Part shown: positions 10,897 to 33,870 of the stretch, piece by piece
Layout of the letters: every line of letters starts with the position of its first letter
How positions within the stretch are numbered: the stretch's first letter is position 1
DNA from: Lytechinus variegatus
Taxonomy: Eukaryota; Echinodermata; Echinoidea; Temnopleuroida; Toxopneustidae
Length of the DNA stretch: 64,000 nt
Reading direction: 5' to 3'
NCBI RefSeq assembly: GCF_018143015.1
Contig: NC_054755.1
Span: 8,115,124 to 8,179,123, forward strand
Notes under the pieces: model-generated
The model's database searches: none
The model's input: the letters and a program-made list of their open reading frames with translations, nothing else
What the model was told of the DNA's origin: nothing
Program-made: the position numbers and the translations under genes

Positions 10897-12697
10897 GAAG
10901 GTCGAGATTGACATCAATATCATCATCACATCCTTGTTTTCAGAGATGCCAAGTTCAAAGATGCGTGAGATTTTCTGTGAATCTGAGTGAGATCACAGAC
11001 ATTGTGTACAATGTATATGGGGATAGGCTGTGATAGCTGCGTGAGACAGAGATTTGAGGGGATGAACAAGAGTCCAAAATGCTTGAGTCTCACTCATAAT
11101 GCGTGAGACTTGGTAGCTCTGTGTTTTCTTGACAGCTTACAACATCATGTACGAGCGGGCAATATCAACTCTGTTAACATCACACAACCTTACTTTAAAC
11201 AGCATACAAATCACGACCTCTAGACGGTTCAACCTTTTAAGACATCCCACTTGAGGGGAATAAAAACGAAAGAAAGATTCCTCTAAAATGAACTGACGGA
11301 AGAGGATTATGCTCACTTTGAAGTCATCTCCTTCTCAAACTTCGGATCAGCTCAAAGCCAAATGCAGGTCTCTGATCGTTCATATTATTTGCATAAATTT
11401 GATGGTGAGAAATTACTAGTACAGCATATTTGAAATAAATAGAAGTATAATAACATCACATATCTACTACCAATGAGGCATATTCCAACAGTCAAAAAAA
11501 TGATCCATCACGAGTAAAAATATTCATCCAATAGCAGACATGACCCATCACCAGATACCACGGTGACCTTTGACCCGGCCGCAATGCAACAACCAACCAT
11601 CGCTTGCATTATCAGTAAGCAGAGTGTAAAATTTTCATAGAAAAACAGTTAGTGAGAAACATGGAATACATAAATATATCAAACACACAGTTATATATTA
11701 ACTAACACAGGTAAAGAAATAAGGCAACTCTTTGTTATCAAGTATACCAATATAAAGAAAAATCATACTAAAATGTAATAAAAACAGAAACAGAATACAT
11801 GCTTATTTATTACCTAAAATGAACTAAAACACATATGTACAAGGGCAAGACATAGTAATTGACAGGCATGTAAACCTAAACTTAATATTCAGAGATCCTT
11901 ATATGTTACATTGTATCTCACGCCGAATGACAATAAAATAAGCCTGCTCGTAGCTTTTAATTTCAACGATTGTTTTTCCCCCTTCTTGTACTTGTATACA
12001 TATATGTATGCCTTGTTTGTGCAAAATAGGTAGAACGCAAGTGGCTTTCCATAGCTGAGATAGATTGGATCGATCACAATTCTTTGTAAGACATGATCCG
12101 ATGTTAGTGTTGAGCAAAGGATATCCTATAAAACGCCCAATTGCAAAAGAATGAATCACAACTCGCCTATAAAGCACCAATAGATAATATATCACTGCAA
12201 TACATGTACATTAAGGATAGGAATATCCTTGATAGGTCTACATACTGAACAGAAGCGCATTACATGGTTTGGAATGTTTAGGTAGGGGTATGAATTCACA
12301 AGAAATATAAATAAAATGGAAAATGATGGGTTTCCACTGATTTATGAAATTGATCGATGTGGGGAAGAGAGGGTTTCAGTGGTTGAAGAAGTTTGACGCT
12401 AAGAAGACTCCTCACGTGACGTTTAGTCTAAATTTAGCCTAATTCCACTTTGCTTATAGCCTGCCACACACTTCATGGTCTGATTTTTTTTTAACAAATC
12501 ATATTTTGCAGTGAAAAGGAAAGTTCTTAGCAGTAAATGATTAGAAGTCCTAAATAACAAATCAAATTTCTATTTTACTATTATTCCTATACAAAGGGCT
12601 TGAAATACACTGGGATTTTTTTTATAATCGGATCCCAATGGATAGGGTACTGTACACCAGGCTTTATTTTGATTCTGTCAAATCTCATAAAAAATAA
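10897..12697. other. intergenic stretch, little recognised
   Basis: It contains a fragment of the GGGCCC-TCTTACAAAGAG family near 12042-12100 and a nuclear-receptor DR1-like 13-mer at 11564-11576. It may include the distal 3' region of AMMECR1, but that cannot be fixed from sequence. Confidence 0.35.
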
Positions 12698-13254
12698 TCC
12701 AGTGCTTCTCAACCTTTTTTTTTTACCTAAGCACCCCTTTTGCTTTTTTTTCATCTATATTTTTGAGGTCCAACTTCATTCTTCAATTTCTTACACGAAA
12801 CTGTCGAAACATCAGAACGTCCAAGAGCTTTACAAATATATTATTACCCCAGTCATCAGATCCTAACATGCCGAGAAACAGAATTTGCGAATTTCTCCGC
12901 TCCCTGGGGAGCTTTCCGAGATTTGTAATGAGAATAAATATGAATACGACGAAAGTAAATGTGGTAATTATTTCAAGCACAGCATGGCTTATTTACAAGG
13001 CAGGGTTTAAAGAAAGGGGGCACTCTTCTTAAACTACAGCGGTGAGCTTTTCGAAAAGGCTGAAAGAGGGCTTGTGTAACTGTGATGAATTTCTCAATCG
13101 AAGTGATGTTACAGAAGAGTTATGCTGCATCACAGATGTCATCATGTGTCACATAACATAGATATTTCCATATTTTTTGTTTTAATATCCAAAATATTGT
13201 TGGCGACCTTGAAGCTATAGGGTGGGTAACCGGCAACCGCTTGAGAAGCCCTGT
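12698..13254. mobile_element. hAT-like non-autonomous element with a SINE fragment inside
   Basis: Left end CAGTGCTTCTCAACC followed by a T run; right end CGCTTGAGAAGCCCTG is its approximate inverse. This CAGTG-TTCTCAACC end type is known from hAT MITEs in animals. A reversed SINE piece interrupts it at about 12838-12985. A clean 8-bp target duplication is not visible. Confidence 0.55.
12838..12985 (-). mobile_element. SINE fragment
   Basis: Read on the minus strand it carries GGAGCGGAGAAA, GGATCTGATGACTGGGGTAA and an ATT-rich end. It matches the middle and tail of the SINE at 28848-29250. Confidence 0.6.
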
Positions 13255-13867
13255 TCTACATGCATCTACTTTAAAGGTTATAGGTCCCCAAGAATAAAAG
13301 TTATGATGCGATCAAATAAAAATTAGACCTAACTGATACGAAACCGTCTTTGGCGGCAGTAGTGTTGATAGACAAAATTGGAATTAGACCAAATATTATT
13401 GGATCATAAATTGCCATATCATTTAAGAAGCGATCCATGTAAATGTATAATCATTATCACCATTCATGTTTGAGAGGCTCTCATCCCCAAACAGACACAA
13501 TGCTTTGAAGGGTCACATTGTTTTTACAAGCGACAACACAATACATGCAATCACCCCAAATAGAGACCAGCAAGCTATAGAAACATAATGACCTGTCAAT
13601 GTGCACATGTAAAAAGAAAATGGTTAAACTTCTACACATAGTGTAGTTGTAGGCATTGATGCTGAAAGAAAGAAAGAAAAGCATAAAAATCAAAGTAAAA
13701 TTTAAAGAATAAAAATTCAAAATAAAATCTAAAATTCGGTTTGAAAACCATTTTCTCTTCATTCTACATCCCCCTTTTCCATCTATTCAGGGTCTCATTA
13801 CACAAAGCTAACAACCAATCATAAAGTTGATTTGTATGATTGATTGCACACAATGATTAATAAGACC
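13255..13867. other. no feature recognised
   Basis: AT-rich intergenic DNA. The minus-strand open frame at 13481-13762 lacks family features. Confidence 0.35.
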
Positions 13868-14058
13868 TGGGGGGTGTTTCACAAAGATTTAAGTATGACT
13901 TAAGTCGCACTTAAATGCCGATGCGCACATGATATGCAACGCGTAATCTTATTGATAGATACGCGGTAGTGCGCGTCCTCATGGCACGATCTGACCATTC
14001 TAAGTGCATTTAAGTGCGACTCTAAGTCATACTTAAATCTTTGTGAAACACCCCCCAG
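13868..14058. mobile_element. MITE family A copy, well preserved
   Basis: The ends read CTGGGGGGTGTTTCACAAAG and CTTTGTGAAACACCCCCCAG, exact inverses over at least 20 bp, followed by ATTTAAGTATGACTTA-type arms. This is the best preserved family A copy here. Confidence 0.85.
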
Positions 14059-14108
14059 TCATTAAACTCGACCCTAAAATCAATCACTGAGCCCAGTGTT
14101 GACGGGCA

Positions 14109-14270
14109 CGGGGGTCCGTTTCACAAAGCCGTTCTTAAGAGTGACAATAAGGACTGGTGATCCTTTCTTGTGGGTAAATTATGTTCACCATGAAATGTTA
14201 ATTGGTGATTATTTTAGCGCGTAAGAAAGGTTCACCAGTCGTTCTATACGAACAGCTTTATAAAACTCCC
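14109..14270. mobile_element. MITE family B copy, decayed
   Basis: The left arm has GTTTCACAAAGCCGTTCTTA and the right arm TTCACCAGTCGTTC...GAACAGCTTTATAAA. Less symmetric than the copies at 8697 and 61038. Confidence 0.7.
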
Positions 14271-16287
14271 ACCAGATCATTTGTATAGAGCTACATCATG
14301 TTCCAACACCCACTTAACAAAATAAAAATGTTCTTGCAGCAAAGAAGGAAAACTTTGAAAATTTATCCAAACTTCTAATATTGGTGAAGAATGTCAAGGG
14401 ATGAGTTTGGCTCAGATGGTCTCAACTTTCATAATAATTAGGTCCTCATAGGACAGGTGCCTTTCCAAAAAGAGGTTTAATCCAATTATTATAAAAAAAA
14501 ATTAAAAATGTTTGACAACTTTCAACTCTTTACCTTTAAGGGCCTTGATTCATAAATGCTGTCAGCAACAATTTTTCATTGTAAACTATGTCAATAATAA
14601 AAGTACTTTGGAGGTTGGAATTGTAGAAAAGATAAATACATTCGATATCATTTTTGAATCATCAATTCATCACCCAAAAAGAATTAAAGAAAAAAGTTTT
14701 TTTTTTCTTTTGATTACCTGAAAAACACCAACAATGCCAAGGTACAGTCACATGCAATAAAGTAGACATACCATATGTATCAAGCAAAATGAATCTTTCC
14801 TCTTTATACATGTCAATCAAAAACATAAACATACATCATTTTGGAAAGAAGTTTTTCTAAGAAATGCAGACTGGTATGCACTATTAGTTATCTTGAGCCA
14901 AAATGCCCTGCTCTGATAATGCCCTGCAGTCCTGCACAAGGAAAAGAAATTGGTTGAGTGTTCAATCTAATACAAAAAGATGGCATTTTCTCCCACAAAA
15001 CCACAGCCGGAAGCAGCTCAGCTCTGAAGGGGAAGGGGGGGGGGGATAATTCCCTGCATTCAGAGGAGAAATTGGTTGAGTTTCCAATCTAATATCCGTC
15101 ATCCAACAGAGACAATCGGGCAAGGGAATATACATGAACAAACCACCTATTGCCCAAAACCTGACATTTCACCAAGCCAAGCAGACCTGGGCTTGGTTTA
15201 AAAGCAAAGTACCTACACAGCACCCTGAGTTTCAATATATATAATACACAACAAAATATTGGAAAACCTTTCGTAGGAAGTGGACATTTCCTAATTAAGC
15301 AAACTTTCAGTAAGTAACTTCATTGGGGAAAAAATGGTGAGTCGCGGTGTTGATGCCAAATAGACGGTGTAATTAAATAAGTCCTGTTAATTAATATTCG
15401 TTAGAAAAAGTGGATATTCTTGTGGTTTTAAAAGAAAGATATACAAGAACATCATAATTATCTACAGTGGGTATTCCACTGAATGTATGAAAAGATATTA
15501 ATAATATAACTAGGAAAATTTGTTAAAATCTGTGAACAAATGAAGGAAAAACTTCTTTTATAATTTGGAAATCAAGGAATCAAGCCCATTAGAAATAAGG
15601 TGTTGCATTTGATAGCTCATTTGCACATCAAAATGCAGCGGAAGCTGTTTAAATGATGTGGGCTATTTGCCTATTTCTCCAAAAGTGTTATCTATTACTG
15701 TAAACAAGATTTTGTCTCAGTTGATTGAGTTATTATGGCTACAGTTCTAATTGTACAAAAGGGCTTGGCCAATGTCACCTTTATAAGGACAAAAATTATC
15801 CAATTGGAAAAAAAATATGTGAATTAAAAAGTAGGATATGTTTAATCAACACCAATCTATAAATAATTCTTTACTTGGCAAGCAAACTGGTTGCTCCTCT
15901 GCCAGGGATTCAATATGACTGTAATCTCATGGAAATATGTTCATTTGGGCCGATAATTATTTATTTGGAACAAGAATTCTGTTTCAAATCTGAATGAGAC
16001 AACAAAAATAAAGAAGTATATCAAAAGCAATAATATATGCCCCATCTAGCTAATCACATAAGTCCAAACTCCTACACAATCCATCAGGTTACAAGAAAAA
16101 AAAGGAAATTTCTACCATCTCTGAAACAAGTTCATTAATTCACAATCCACTCCCTTTGACTTCCTACGGTATCTTTAAAAAAAACCTAAGGTATCTTTAA
16201 AACACCAATTAAAAATACACATATAAAAAGTGGATGAAAGTTGGTAACAAGTCTGCCACCTGGAAGAGGTGACACGGAAAGCTATCA
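14271..16287 (-). other. AMMECR1 3' flank
   Basis: No coding exon is seen. On the minus strand an AATAAA lies at 15960-15965, about 320 nt past the AMMECR1 stop, and is a plausible poly(A) signal. Short C/G runs occur near 15030. Nothing else is recognised. Confidence 0.45.
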
Positions 16288-26950
<10,663 letters not shown>

Positions 26951-27180
26951 TTTCCTAGTAGTCTATTAAGTTATTACGGGAGATTGTTCTAACAAAACGA
27001 TCCCTAGTTCATTGTGACTCTCGCCTACTATGTATAGAGATAGGTTACCAGTCTGCGGTTCAGCTGACGGGTTAAATTTATCTTGCGAGCTTTGTTTATT
27101 GTGAAGAGAATGAGGTCATCGCTAAGTATCGACCTTGCCAAATAGTTTGGACAACAATAACCATGAAGGGCTATATTATA
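26951..27180 (-). promoter_or_regulatory. probable AMMECR1 5' UTR and promoter region
   Basis: This lies directly upstream of the AMMECR1 start and is relatively free of repeats. No TATA box at a convincing distance is evident. Assigned by position only. Confidence 0.35.
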
Positions 27181-28305
27181 GGGGAAGGCGGGGTAAGTTG
27201 TGACACTTTTTGCATTATGCATGTTAGAATTGATATGACCAATAACATTGTAGAAATAAGTACCTTGCCTTTAAATTTGATTCTTGGGAAATATTTTTCA
27301 CTATAAATCTTTACCCCACACTGAAATTCTTTGTGACCTTTGAAAAATATGATGTCAAATATGGCTCAACTTGCCCCAACTGTGTGTATGTCGAACCAGC
27401 ATGTCATTTTCTTTTTTATTTAAAGTCTTTCCACTTGCCAATTCTCTATAAATACTAACATCTTCTAAAAGTAAAAGAACTGTCATGTGAATTTGCTCCT
27501 TTATGCCTGCATATATCAACGGCTTTTAAGAATATTTTTTTATTATACATTACCATAAGAATTGGCTGGCTCAAATTACCCAGTCCGAACTTCATGCGAT
27601 ATTTTCACATCCACACATTTCTTCTTCTTCTGATAAATTACATTCCATCGACTGGTGTATTCAATAGCGGCGGAAGCCAAAAAATTTATGGGGGTCCACC
27701 TGAAATTTTGTGATGGACACAGGGAAAAAAATTTACAAGAAAAAAAATATATATATATATACAGGGGTACACTTCAGTCAGATAGGGTGGGGTGGAAATA
27801 TAAGCTGTTTGGGTGAAATATTAACAACATAATGCTCATTTTACCGACAACAAATTTTTAGCGTTAAGTCAGTTCTGGATGTTTCCTCATCATCTTCCCA
27901 CCCCCATCTATCAGCCTATAGATGCCTTCACCGCGGCCGAAACAATGAGTCTGCACAATGATACGAAACTTGTTGCAATTCAGATCGAGCTAGAGCTTTC
28001 AGTACACAAGGCAATATTGGCTGCACATTCGGACCCTTAACTCAAGAAACTCAAGTGAAAGGTTTGGGAGGCAGTTGCCCCCCCCCCCCCCCCCCCCCGC
28101 GGGCCAAAAATTGTGAAAACTTCAGTTTTTACTGAAAATCTTCACAACATTTACCAAAAACATGCACAAAATCTTTCAATTTCACTTGAAAAAAATGCAA
28201 AAAGCACCCAAATGGGCCAAATGAAGAGCTCCGTTGCTTCGCTCCCTTGCTTTCTAGTTTTGTTTTTTGTAACTGGGTTTACACGTCCTGTCCCCCCCCC
28301 CCCCG
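27181..28305. other. intergenic, mostly repeat debris
   Basis: 27181-27600 has GGGGTAAGTTGTGACA and AACTTGCCCCAAC phrases that look like worn ends of a repeat. 27660-27780 carries GCGGCGGAAGCC and GTCCACCTGAAATTTTGTGA, as in the hAT-like elements at 39415 and 62398. A C run fills 28079-28098. No gene is seen. Confidence 0.45.
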
Positions 28306-28404
28306 TAGCGGACCGTAACAAAGCATTGGGGGGCACTGCATTGTCTGTGAACGATGCTATGCCCCCCCCCCCCATCTTCTCCGGGTCACGGTCCGCCACT
28401 CCCC
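28306..28404. mobile_element. hAT-like MITE, decayed copy
   Basis: It carries GTAGCGGACCGTAACAAAGC on the left and CGGGTCACGGTCCGCCACT on the right, plus GGGGGCACTGCATTGT in the middle. It matches the better copy at 28961-29074 in order. Confidence 0.65.
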
Positions 28405-28574
28405 CCCCCCCCCCATTTCTGCGTAAACGTGCTTGATTTTCAGTGCCAAACAGAAGCACCCAATAAACTTAATGTAAGTCAACGGGAAAGTAAAAGAGCA
28501 ACCTCTTGTGTCAGATGATGTACAGTTTTCATAATTAACAGAGAATAACAAGCTGCAGTACGTGGCCCTAGAAA

Positions 28575-28770
28575 AATGTTGATATGAATAAACAGAAAAA
28601 AATAAAAGTAGCATAACGCTGAAAATTTCATCAAAATCACATGTAAAATTTGTAAATTTCGCTCAGTATATTTTTCACAAAACAGTGATATGAAAATGAG
28701 ACAGTCGATGATGTCCCTCACTCACTTTCTTGTTTTTTATTGTTTGAATAATTCAGCATTTTATTTTTTA
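28575..28770. mobile_element. MITE family C fragment
   Basis: It has GCTGAAAATTTCATCAAAAT, ACATGTAAAATTTGTAAATT and the ATGAAAATGAGACAGTCGAT / GATGTCCCTCACTCA block typical of family C. One end is missing. Confidence 0.5.
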
Positions 28771-28847
28771 CAGATTTGACATCTTCACTGAACCATATAC
28801 AGTATTAGATAAATGATATAATAAAATAATAGTTACAGTGCTTATAC

Positions 28848-29250
28848 ACTTTGTTTCTAAGCGCTTAACATTGTAATTATTATTACCCCTGTCATCGATC
28901 GGATTGTGACCTGCCCGCACACAGTGTCTGCACTTCCTCCACTCCCTGAGGAGTTCCAAGCAGTGGCGGACCGTGACCCGGAGGAGGCAAAGCATCGGAG
29001 GGGCACTGTATTGTTTGTGAACAATGCTGTGCCCCTCCAGTGCTTTGTCTCATCCGGGTCACGGTCCGCCACTGGTTCCAAGACTCAATTCCTAGGCATA
29101 CTACATAGGCTTTCGCATATCCTACCGGGTAACACCTGGGTGAAGAGTGGCATGTTGTGGAGTGAAATGGTGCATGGGATTCGATCGAACACACAACCCT
29201 CTGATTGCAAAGCATGAGTCAGAACAGCTATACACCACGACGCTTCCATA
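28848..29250 (-). mobile_element. tRNA-derived SINE interrupted by a MITE
   Basis: On the minus strand the head has a tRNA-like box B, GTGTGTTCGATCGAATCCC, and a box A-like GTGGTGTATAGC. The body has TAGTATGCCTAGGAATTGAG, GGAGTGGAGGAAGTGCAGAC, then CAATCCGATCGATGACAGGG and an ATT-rich tail. A 114-bp element at 28961-29074 splits it. Confidence 0.75.
28961..29074. mobile_element. hAT-like MITE with perfect 8-bp target duplication
   Basis: The ends CAGTGGCGGACCGTGACCCG and CGGGTCACGGTCCGCCACTG are exact 20-bp inverses. The 8 bases GTTCCAAG stand on both sides, at 28953-28960 and 29075-29082. CAGTG ends and 8-bp duplications fit the hAT superfamily. Confidence 0.9.
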
Positions 29251-30194
29251 ATGCTAATTCCACATGTTCACAAAGGTATTTATCTTTGTTTCACTTGACA
29301 ATGAGTAGAAAACTAGCATATTTCATATGTTTTATATATATAATAATTGTAAGAGCAATTACATTCATTTCTTTAGCTATTTCCCCCTTAAAGATATTCA
29401 TAGCATAATAATTAAGAATATTCCAGAATGTCTCAGTAAAGCTTTGTCAGTCATGCTGAGGCCGCGAAATTTTTGCTATTTCTGGAATGTACAAAGATGA
29501 ACAATAGAGTCTCTACACAGTAAAGACTCCTAATGGTATAGTGAAAAAGGACAATAGGATTAGCTATATTGTTTACATTGTTAATTTCACTGAGGTCTTT
29601 CAAGAGTCTTCTAAAATTCTCTTGAAATAGGCAGAATTATCTTTTTATAGACAATACTGGTTCCAGAATAGTGTAAATTTATATATCTAAGCTGGCAGTT
29701 TCTACATCATCATATCAATATCAGAACTCAAGAGTTTTACACCAGACTTTATGTCAGAGCATAGCTTATTCCCAACTGGAATACAACATTAATCTTCTAT
29801 GAAATTATTTGCACGCCATCAATGAACTGTTTGCAGTTACTTTGAGAGAGGAATTATCAGTTCTTATCAGATCATCATTCTGTTTTAATGAACGCCTTTC
29901 AACCCATGAAATGCTGAAATTGACTGTTAATCATCATCAACATCTTCTTCACAGACATTTCAACTTGTTATAGTATAACTCTTATTACTCATCGTATTTC
30001 AACATCAATTTCATCATCGTCAGCACTGTGGACATTCATTTAAGGAACCTTTGCCAGCCAACTTGGATATACATATCATTTTGAATATATATTTATGGAG
30101 TAATCAGAACTGACACTTCAAGAGATGTAAGATTTTTTTTAGTGTATGATTGATCTATTTCCCGTAATAAAAAAGGAAATCAGATATAAAAGTA
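29251..30194. other. no feature recognised
   Basis: AT-rich intergenic DNA without convincing exons or repeats. Confidence 0.4.
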
Positions 30195-30475
30195 AATCTT
30201 AATTGTTATATTTGTTGCAGTATGGTAACACATTTAATGAAATAAAAAAGAGATAGTAAGTGGATGACGTCATCGGTCTCTTCATTTTTGCATACATTAT
30301 TATAGTGGCCCCCTCTTTTGAACTTGAAGACCCTTTTTTTTTGCTTGTCACTTTTTTTTCTGGTACGAAATCCTTTATTTGTGGTTGAAGACCCCTTTTT
30401 TGTCAATTTTTTTTTGGCGGGCGAATTTGCCCCCCCCCCTCATTGGAAAATCCTGGGTACGCCACTGGCGACGAC
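30195..30475. mobile_element. composite of family C fragment and hAT-like end
   Basis: 30195-30305 matches family C (ATTTAATGAAATAAAAAAGAG, GTGGATGACGTCATCGG, TCTTCATTTTTGCATA), with a TGACGTCA octamer at 30265-30272. It is joined to an hAT-like piece: CCCTCTTTTGAACTTGAAGA, then CATTGGAAAATCCTGGGTAC and GCCACTGG. Confidence 0.55.
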
Positions 30476-31106
30476 GCATGCCGTTTCGACACAAAAGCAT
30501 TTCGAACAATATTAAAAAAAAATATTCCTTACAATTAGTTCCACGCTCTACTAATAACCCACAAAAGTAGGTGTCTTTTCCATGGCCGGACGGGAAAAAT
30601 GCCCCGACACTATAAAACATAACAAAAATTGTATTGATTCCGTAAGTGAGAGACATTGCCAATTCGACCATTCAATTATTCTCCAGTGTAGAGAGCTCTT
30701 GCATGGACCGAATACAGCTGCCCTTCTTGATTGTTGATTCCATACGGTTCTGCAATTAAATGTTCTCAATTCAAGATGCAGATATCTTATTTGTAAGTAT
30801 TATAATCATCGTTGTGAGTTGTGATATTTTCATTTAACATTTTCATTTCGAGCTAAATATCCTGCATATTATTATTATCAAATTGGAAATATTATCTTCT
30901 CTATCAGGTGTATATTCTTTATATTTGGTTTATTCGAATATTTATGTCATTTATATTTTCTGATGTTATGGTTTATTTATTGCAATTATCGCATCATAAA
31001 GTTTGTTGGAAAAATGAATAAATAAATAAATAAATGAAATGAAATGAAATACCATAGGCTTTCTTGTAGATGTAGTCAGGTCTAAATGACGATACTTCTT
31101 TATATC
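30476..31106. other. no gene; short AT-rich simple repeats
   Basis: Contains AAATAAATAAATAAAT and GAAATGAAATGAAAT runs at about 31013-31050, possibly the 3' tail of an old retroposon. Nothing else recognised. Confidence 0.35.
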
Positions 31107-31330
31107 TATATATGGTATGAATATAGGTCTTAAGCGTTTTGTCGTAATTTCGATCAGATCATTTCCTTAACGATAGTTATTTTTGTATCACAAAACTGTT
31201 TCACGTAAAACTTGTCAGGTCAGTAACATATAAGCATTTTATCATAATTTCGATAAAACATTTCCTTGAATATATATATATTCATACATCTATAGTATCA
31301 GGAATGTGTTTCAAGTATAAAACTTGTCGG
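31107..31330. repeat. tandem repeat, two units of ~115 bp
   Basis: Shared order in both units: AAGC-TTTT-TCNTAATTTCGAT, ACATTTCCTT, TATATAT-rich, TATCA, TGTTTCA and AAAACTTGTC. The units are diverged. Confidence 0.6.
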
Positions 31331-32099
31331 AAATATTTCATTTTCGAATTGCTCTCGAGCATCAACCAACCAGATGCTAGAATTTCAGTGGATTATATCC
31401 ATGGAAAATCATGACAAATCGTTACACGAAATAAGCATACTCTCCAAGCATAGGAAATCATACAAACAATATACATTGTATACAACATCTTGACCATGTT
31501 AATCGTGCATATTTACTGGTTTTGACTTTGTAGAAACAGATAACATTGTAAAGATGCGAAGAACTATGCAACCGATTGATGTTAGTTAAAATATATATAT
31601 ATATATCAATCTGAAGATTATTTAATAAAGGGTAATCTATAAGGGCAAAATTATAGTGAATCAAGTCAGTCATATATACTGCTAGAAAATTTATCCTTGA
31701 AATAAAAGAAGTTCCTGCAGCAGAGTCTCGAGAACACTTGTAATCTTACCAGATGGCGTAGTCTTACAGGAAATTGGTATTTGGTGTATGGAACCTTTCA
31801 AATTTCCTTTAATAAAGCACACTGTCCCCTTTTTAAACAGACCTGTTCTGTTAAATTGCAGAACAATTCCTGTTTTATGAATTTACATAATGATTCTCAT
31901 TGCTTTTTGCAAAAATCTTCCTTTTTTCTGCAAAATCAGGTTTGTTTTTACAGTGTATATTCACTATACACAAACTTTGAATATCTTAATATCCTTGTAT
32001 TCTGAATGATTCTTTATTATTATCATTATTATTTGTACTTTGTTTCACTAATGTGCTCAGTCTCACACACGAATCCGATTCAAAAGTGACCAATGATAT
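31331..32099. other. no feature recognised
   Basis: AT-rich intergenic DNA; the open frame at 31781-32005 lacks family features. Confidence 0.4.
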
Positions 32100-33870
32100 C
32101 CATTCGAATTAATTCGATATTTTTGTCCGCTCTTCAGTTTGTTGACGGGTGTGACTGACGCATCTGACATGTCTGATAATTATGAAGACTATGAACAATT
32201 TCATATTATTTCTGAATTACCTATTATAGGACAAGTTGCACTCAGGAGAAGTGCCAGAGATGGAAGGTATCGCCCCTTCCCCCATGATTTACCAGTTAGT
32301 AAAAAAAGGGGGAGAAGAAATAGACTAAGGAAACGAAATAAGAAATATTATAGGATTAAAAACAGATACATAGGTAGCGACTTTCGGCTGAAAATCAAAA
32401 TGTATATTGTCAAATTTTATTTAGGCATAACTACGGAGCCTTTAAAGTGCCATCGACTTGACGACTTGGCGAGATACTTTATCTTTTAAAACGCTATTTG
32501 ATATTCCGTATCTCTATATTCTTTAACCAAATGTGTCACTTTCTGTACGGTTGGCAATATTCCATTTTTTCTTCAACTAAAAATAATATACTTACATGTA
32601 TGTAAGAATATAATACAATTTATTAAATATGCTCTTGTAGTATTTCCAGATATCCCCATGAAAATTGTTTTCCAACTGTCACTGCCAAGTTCATTCAGTT
32701 GAAATATTTTACTCATCTCTTCCCATAATCAGTTCCCTTATGTTTACATTCCTACACACACGCAACCACCCTCACATCCGCGCATAAACACACTCAGCAC
32801 ACATCATTTATGCACAAATCATGCATTGTGTATGTCTAAAATGAAAACTAAACTTGAATTGAATTGAATTGTATATATAGATTAATTTCTGTCTTATACC
32901 TCGGTCACATTTGCTCTACGGCGACCGTACGGCGAGTCGAAAACAGCCGTTTTCACATTTTTTTTGTACTAGCTACATAATGGTTTGAATAAAAATGTTT
33001 TCGACTCGCCGTATGGCCGCCGTAGAGCAAATGTGACCGAGGGATAAAGCTCATTGAATGGATACCTCAGGCTGCATAAAATCATATGAATATTTAAATT
33101 AAAAGGATAAATGAAATGAAAGTTTCGTCATTTGAAGACACATGAAAAAAATATATTGAGGTTTTGCGCAATTCGGCGAATGACAGGCTATGTATAATGC
33201 TATGAACAAGCAATAGAGTGAGTTCATGCTCCCACTTTCTTAAAACAAAAAGTTTTATTGCAAGTCATGAGATGTCAGTTATTTTCAATAGTATGACGTC
33301 ATCCAACTTACTAAAATGAACATGTTGCAATCAGGAAAAGTGCTACAGATGGACGGGGCCGCCCCTTCCCATTTCCCAATATGATTTGTCCAGAAATAAA
33401 AAAAGAGAGAGAAGGGAACAAGGAAGAAAACTAAATAGATAAGAAAGTCTTAATAAGTCGTAAATATTGTAATTTTACCTTGATTGTGAATTTATGATTT
33501 AATAAAACATACAAATATACATGTATATAAAGAAAATGAGAAAGATAAGTGTTATTGAAACAGAGATTTAGGTAGTGAGCTCCGGCTTAAAATCAAATTA
33601 TCAGAATTTATGCGGGCATATAACCATATTATAGTCGCTAGGTTTTCCTTTAGCATGTTTAGATTATACGGAAATGATCATTATCATAAGTCTTGCATAA
33701 AGAGTACAGAAAGGCAATATTTTTTTCAAGTGGCCATTTAATGGTCGTACACACTCGTACACACATTCAGATAGCAGCACATTAACCCAACACAAACTCA
33801 ACAACACACATGCAAAAATTAATAATGCATTGTAATTAATTTAATGGAAAATAAAATTGAATTGAATGGT
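32100..33870 (+). repeat. diverged duplicated block (two copies)
   Basis: Copy one is about 32220-32880 and copy two about 33300-33870. Shared phrases include TTGCA-TCAGGA-AAGTGC, AGAGATGGA/CAGATGGAC, CGCCCCTTCCC, ATAGGTAGCGA/TTAGGTAGTGA, CTCCGGCTTAAAATCAAA/TTCGGCTGAAAATCAAAA, and a tail of ACACACACTC-like text ending GAATTGAATTG. Copy one has an open frame at 32139-32489 with a basic stretch (KKRGRRNRLRKRNKK); copy two is not open. I do not recognise a protein family. Confidence 0.55.
32896..33045. mobile_element. MITE family F copy (CCTCGGTCACATTTGCTC)
   Basis: The left arm CCTCGGTCACATTTGCTCTA and the inverse TAGAGCAAATGTGACCGAGG on the right are exact over 20 bp; the arms continue through CGGCGAGTCGAAAACA. 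Short TA-rich flanks. It lies between the two duplicated blocks. A second copy, interrupted, is at 52002-53680. Confidence 0.85.

Noticed and set aside
30978-31050. Possible retroposon 3' end with (AAAT)n
   Set aside because: Only the simple repeat is visible; no LINE or SINE body could be recognised upstream.
32139-32489. Possible small gene with basic stretch
   Set aside because: Its paralogous block is not open and no family is recognised. Kept as a repeat and as a finding, not as a gene.
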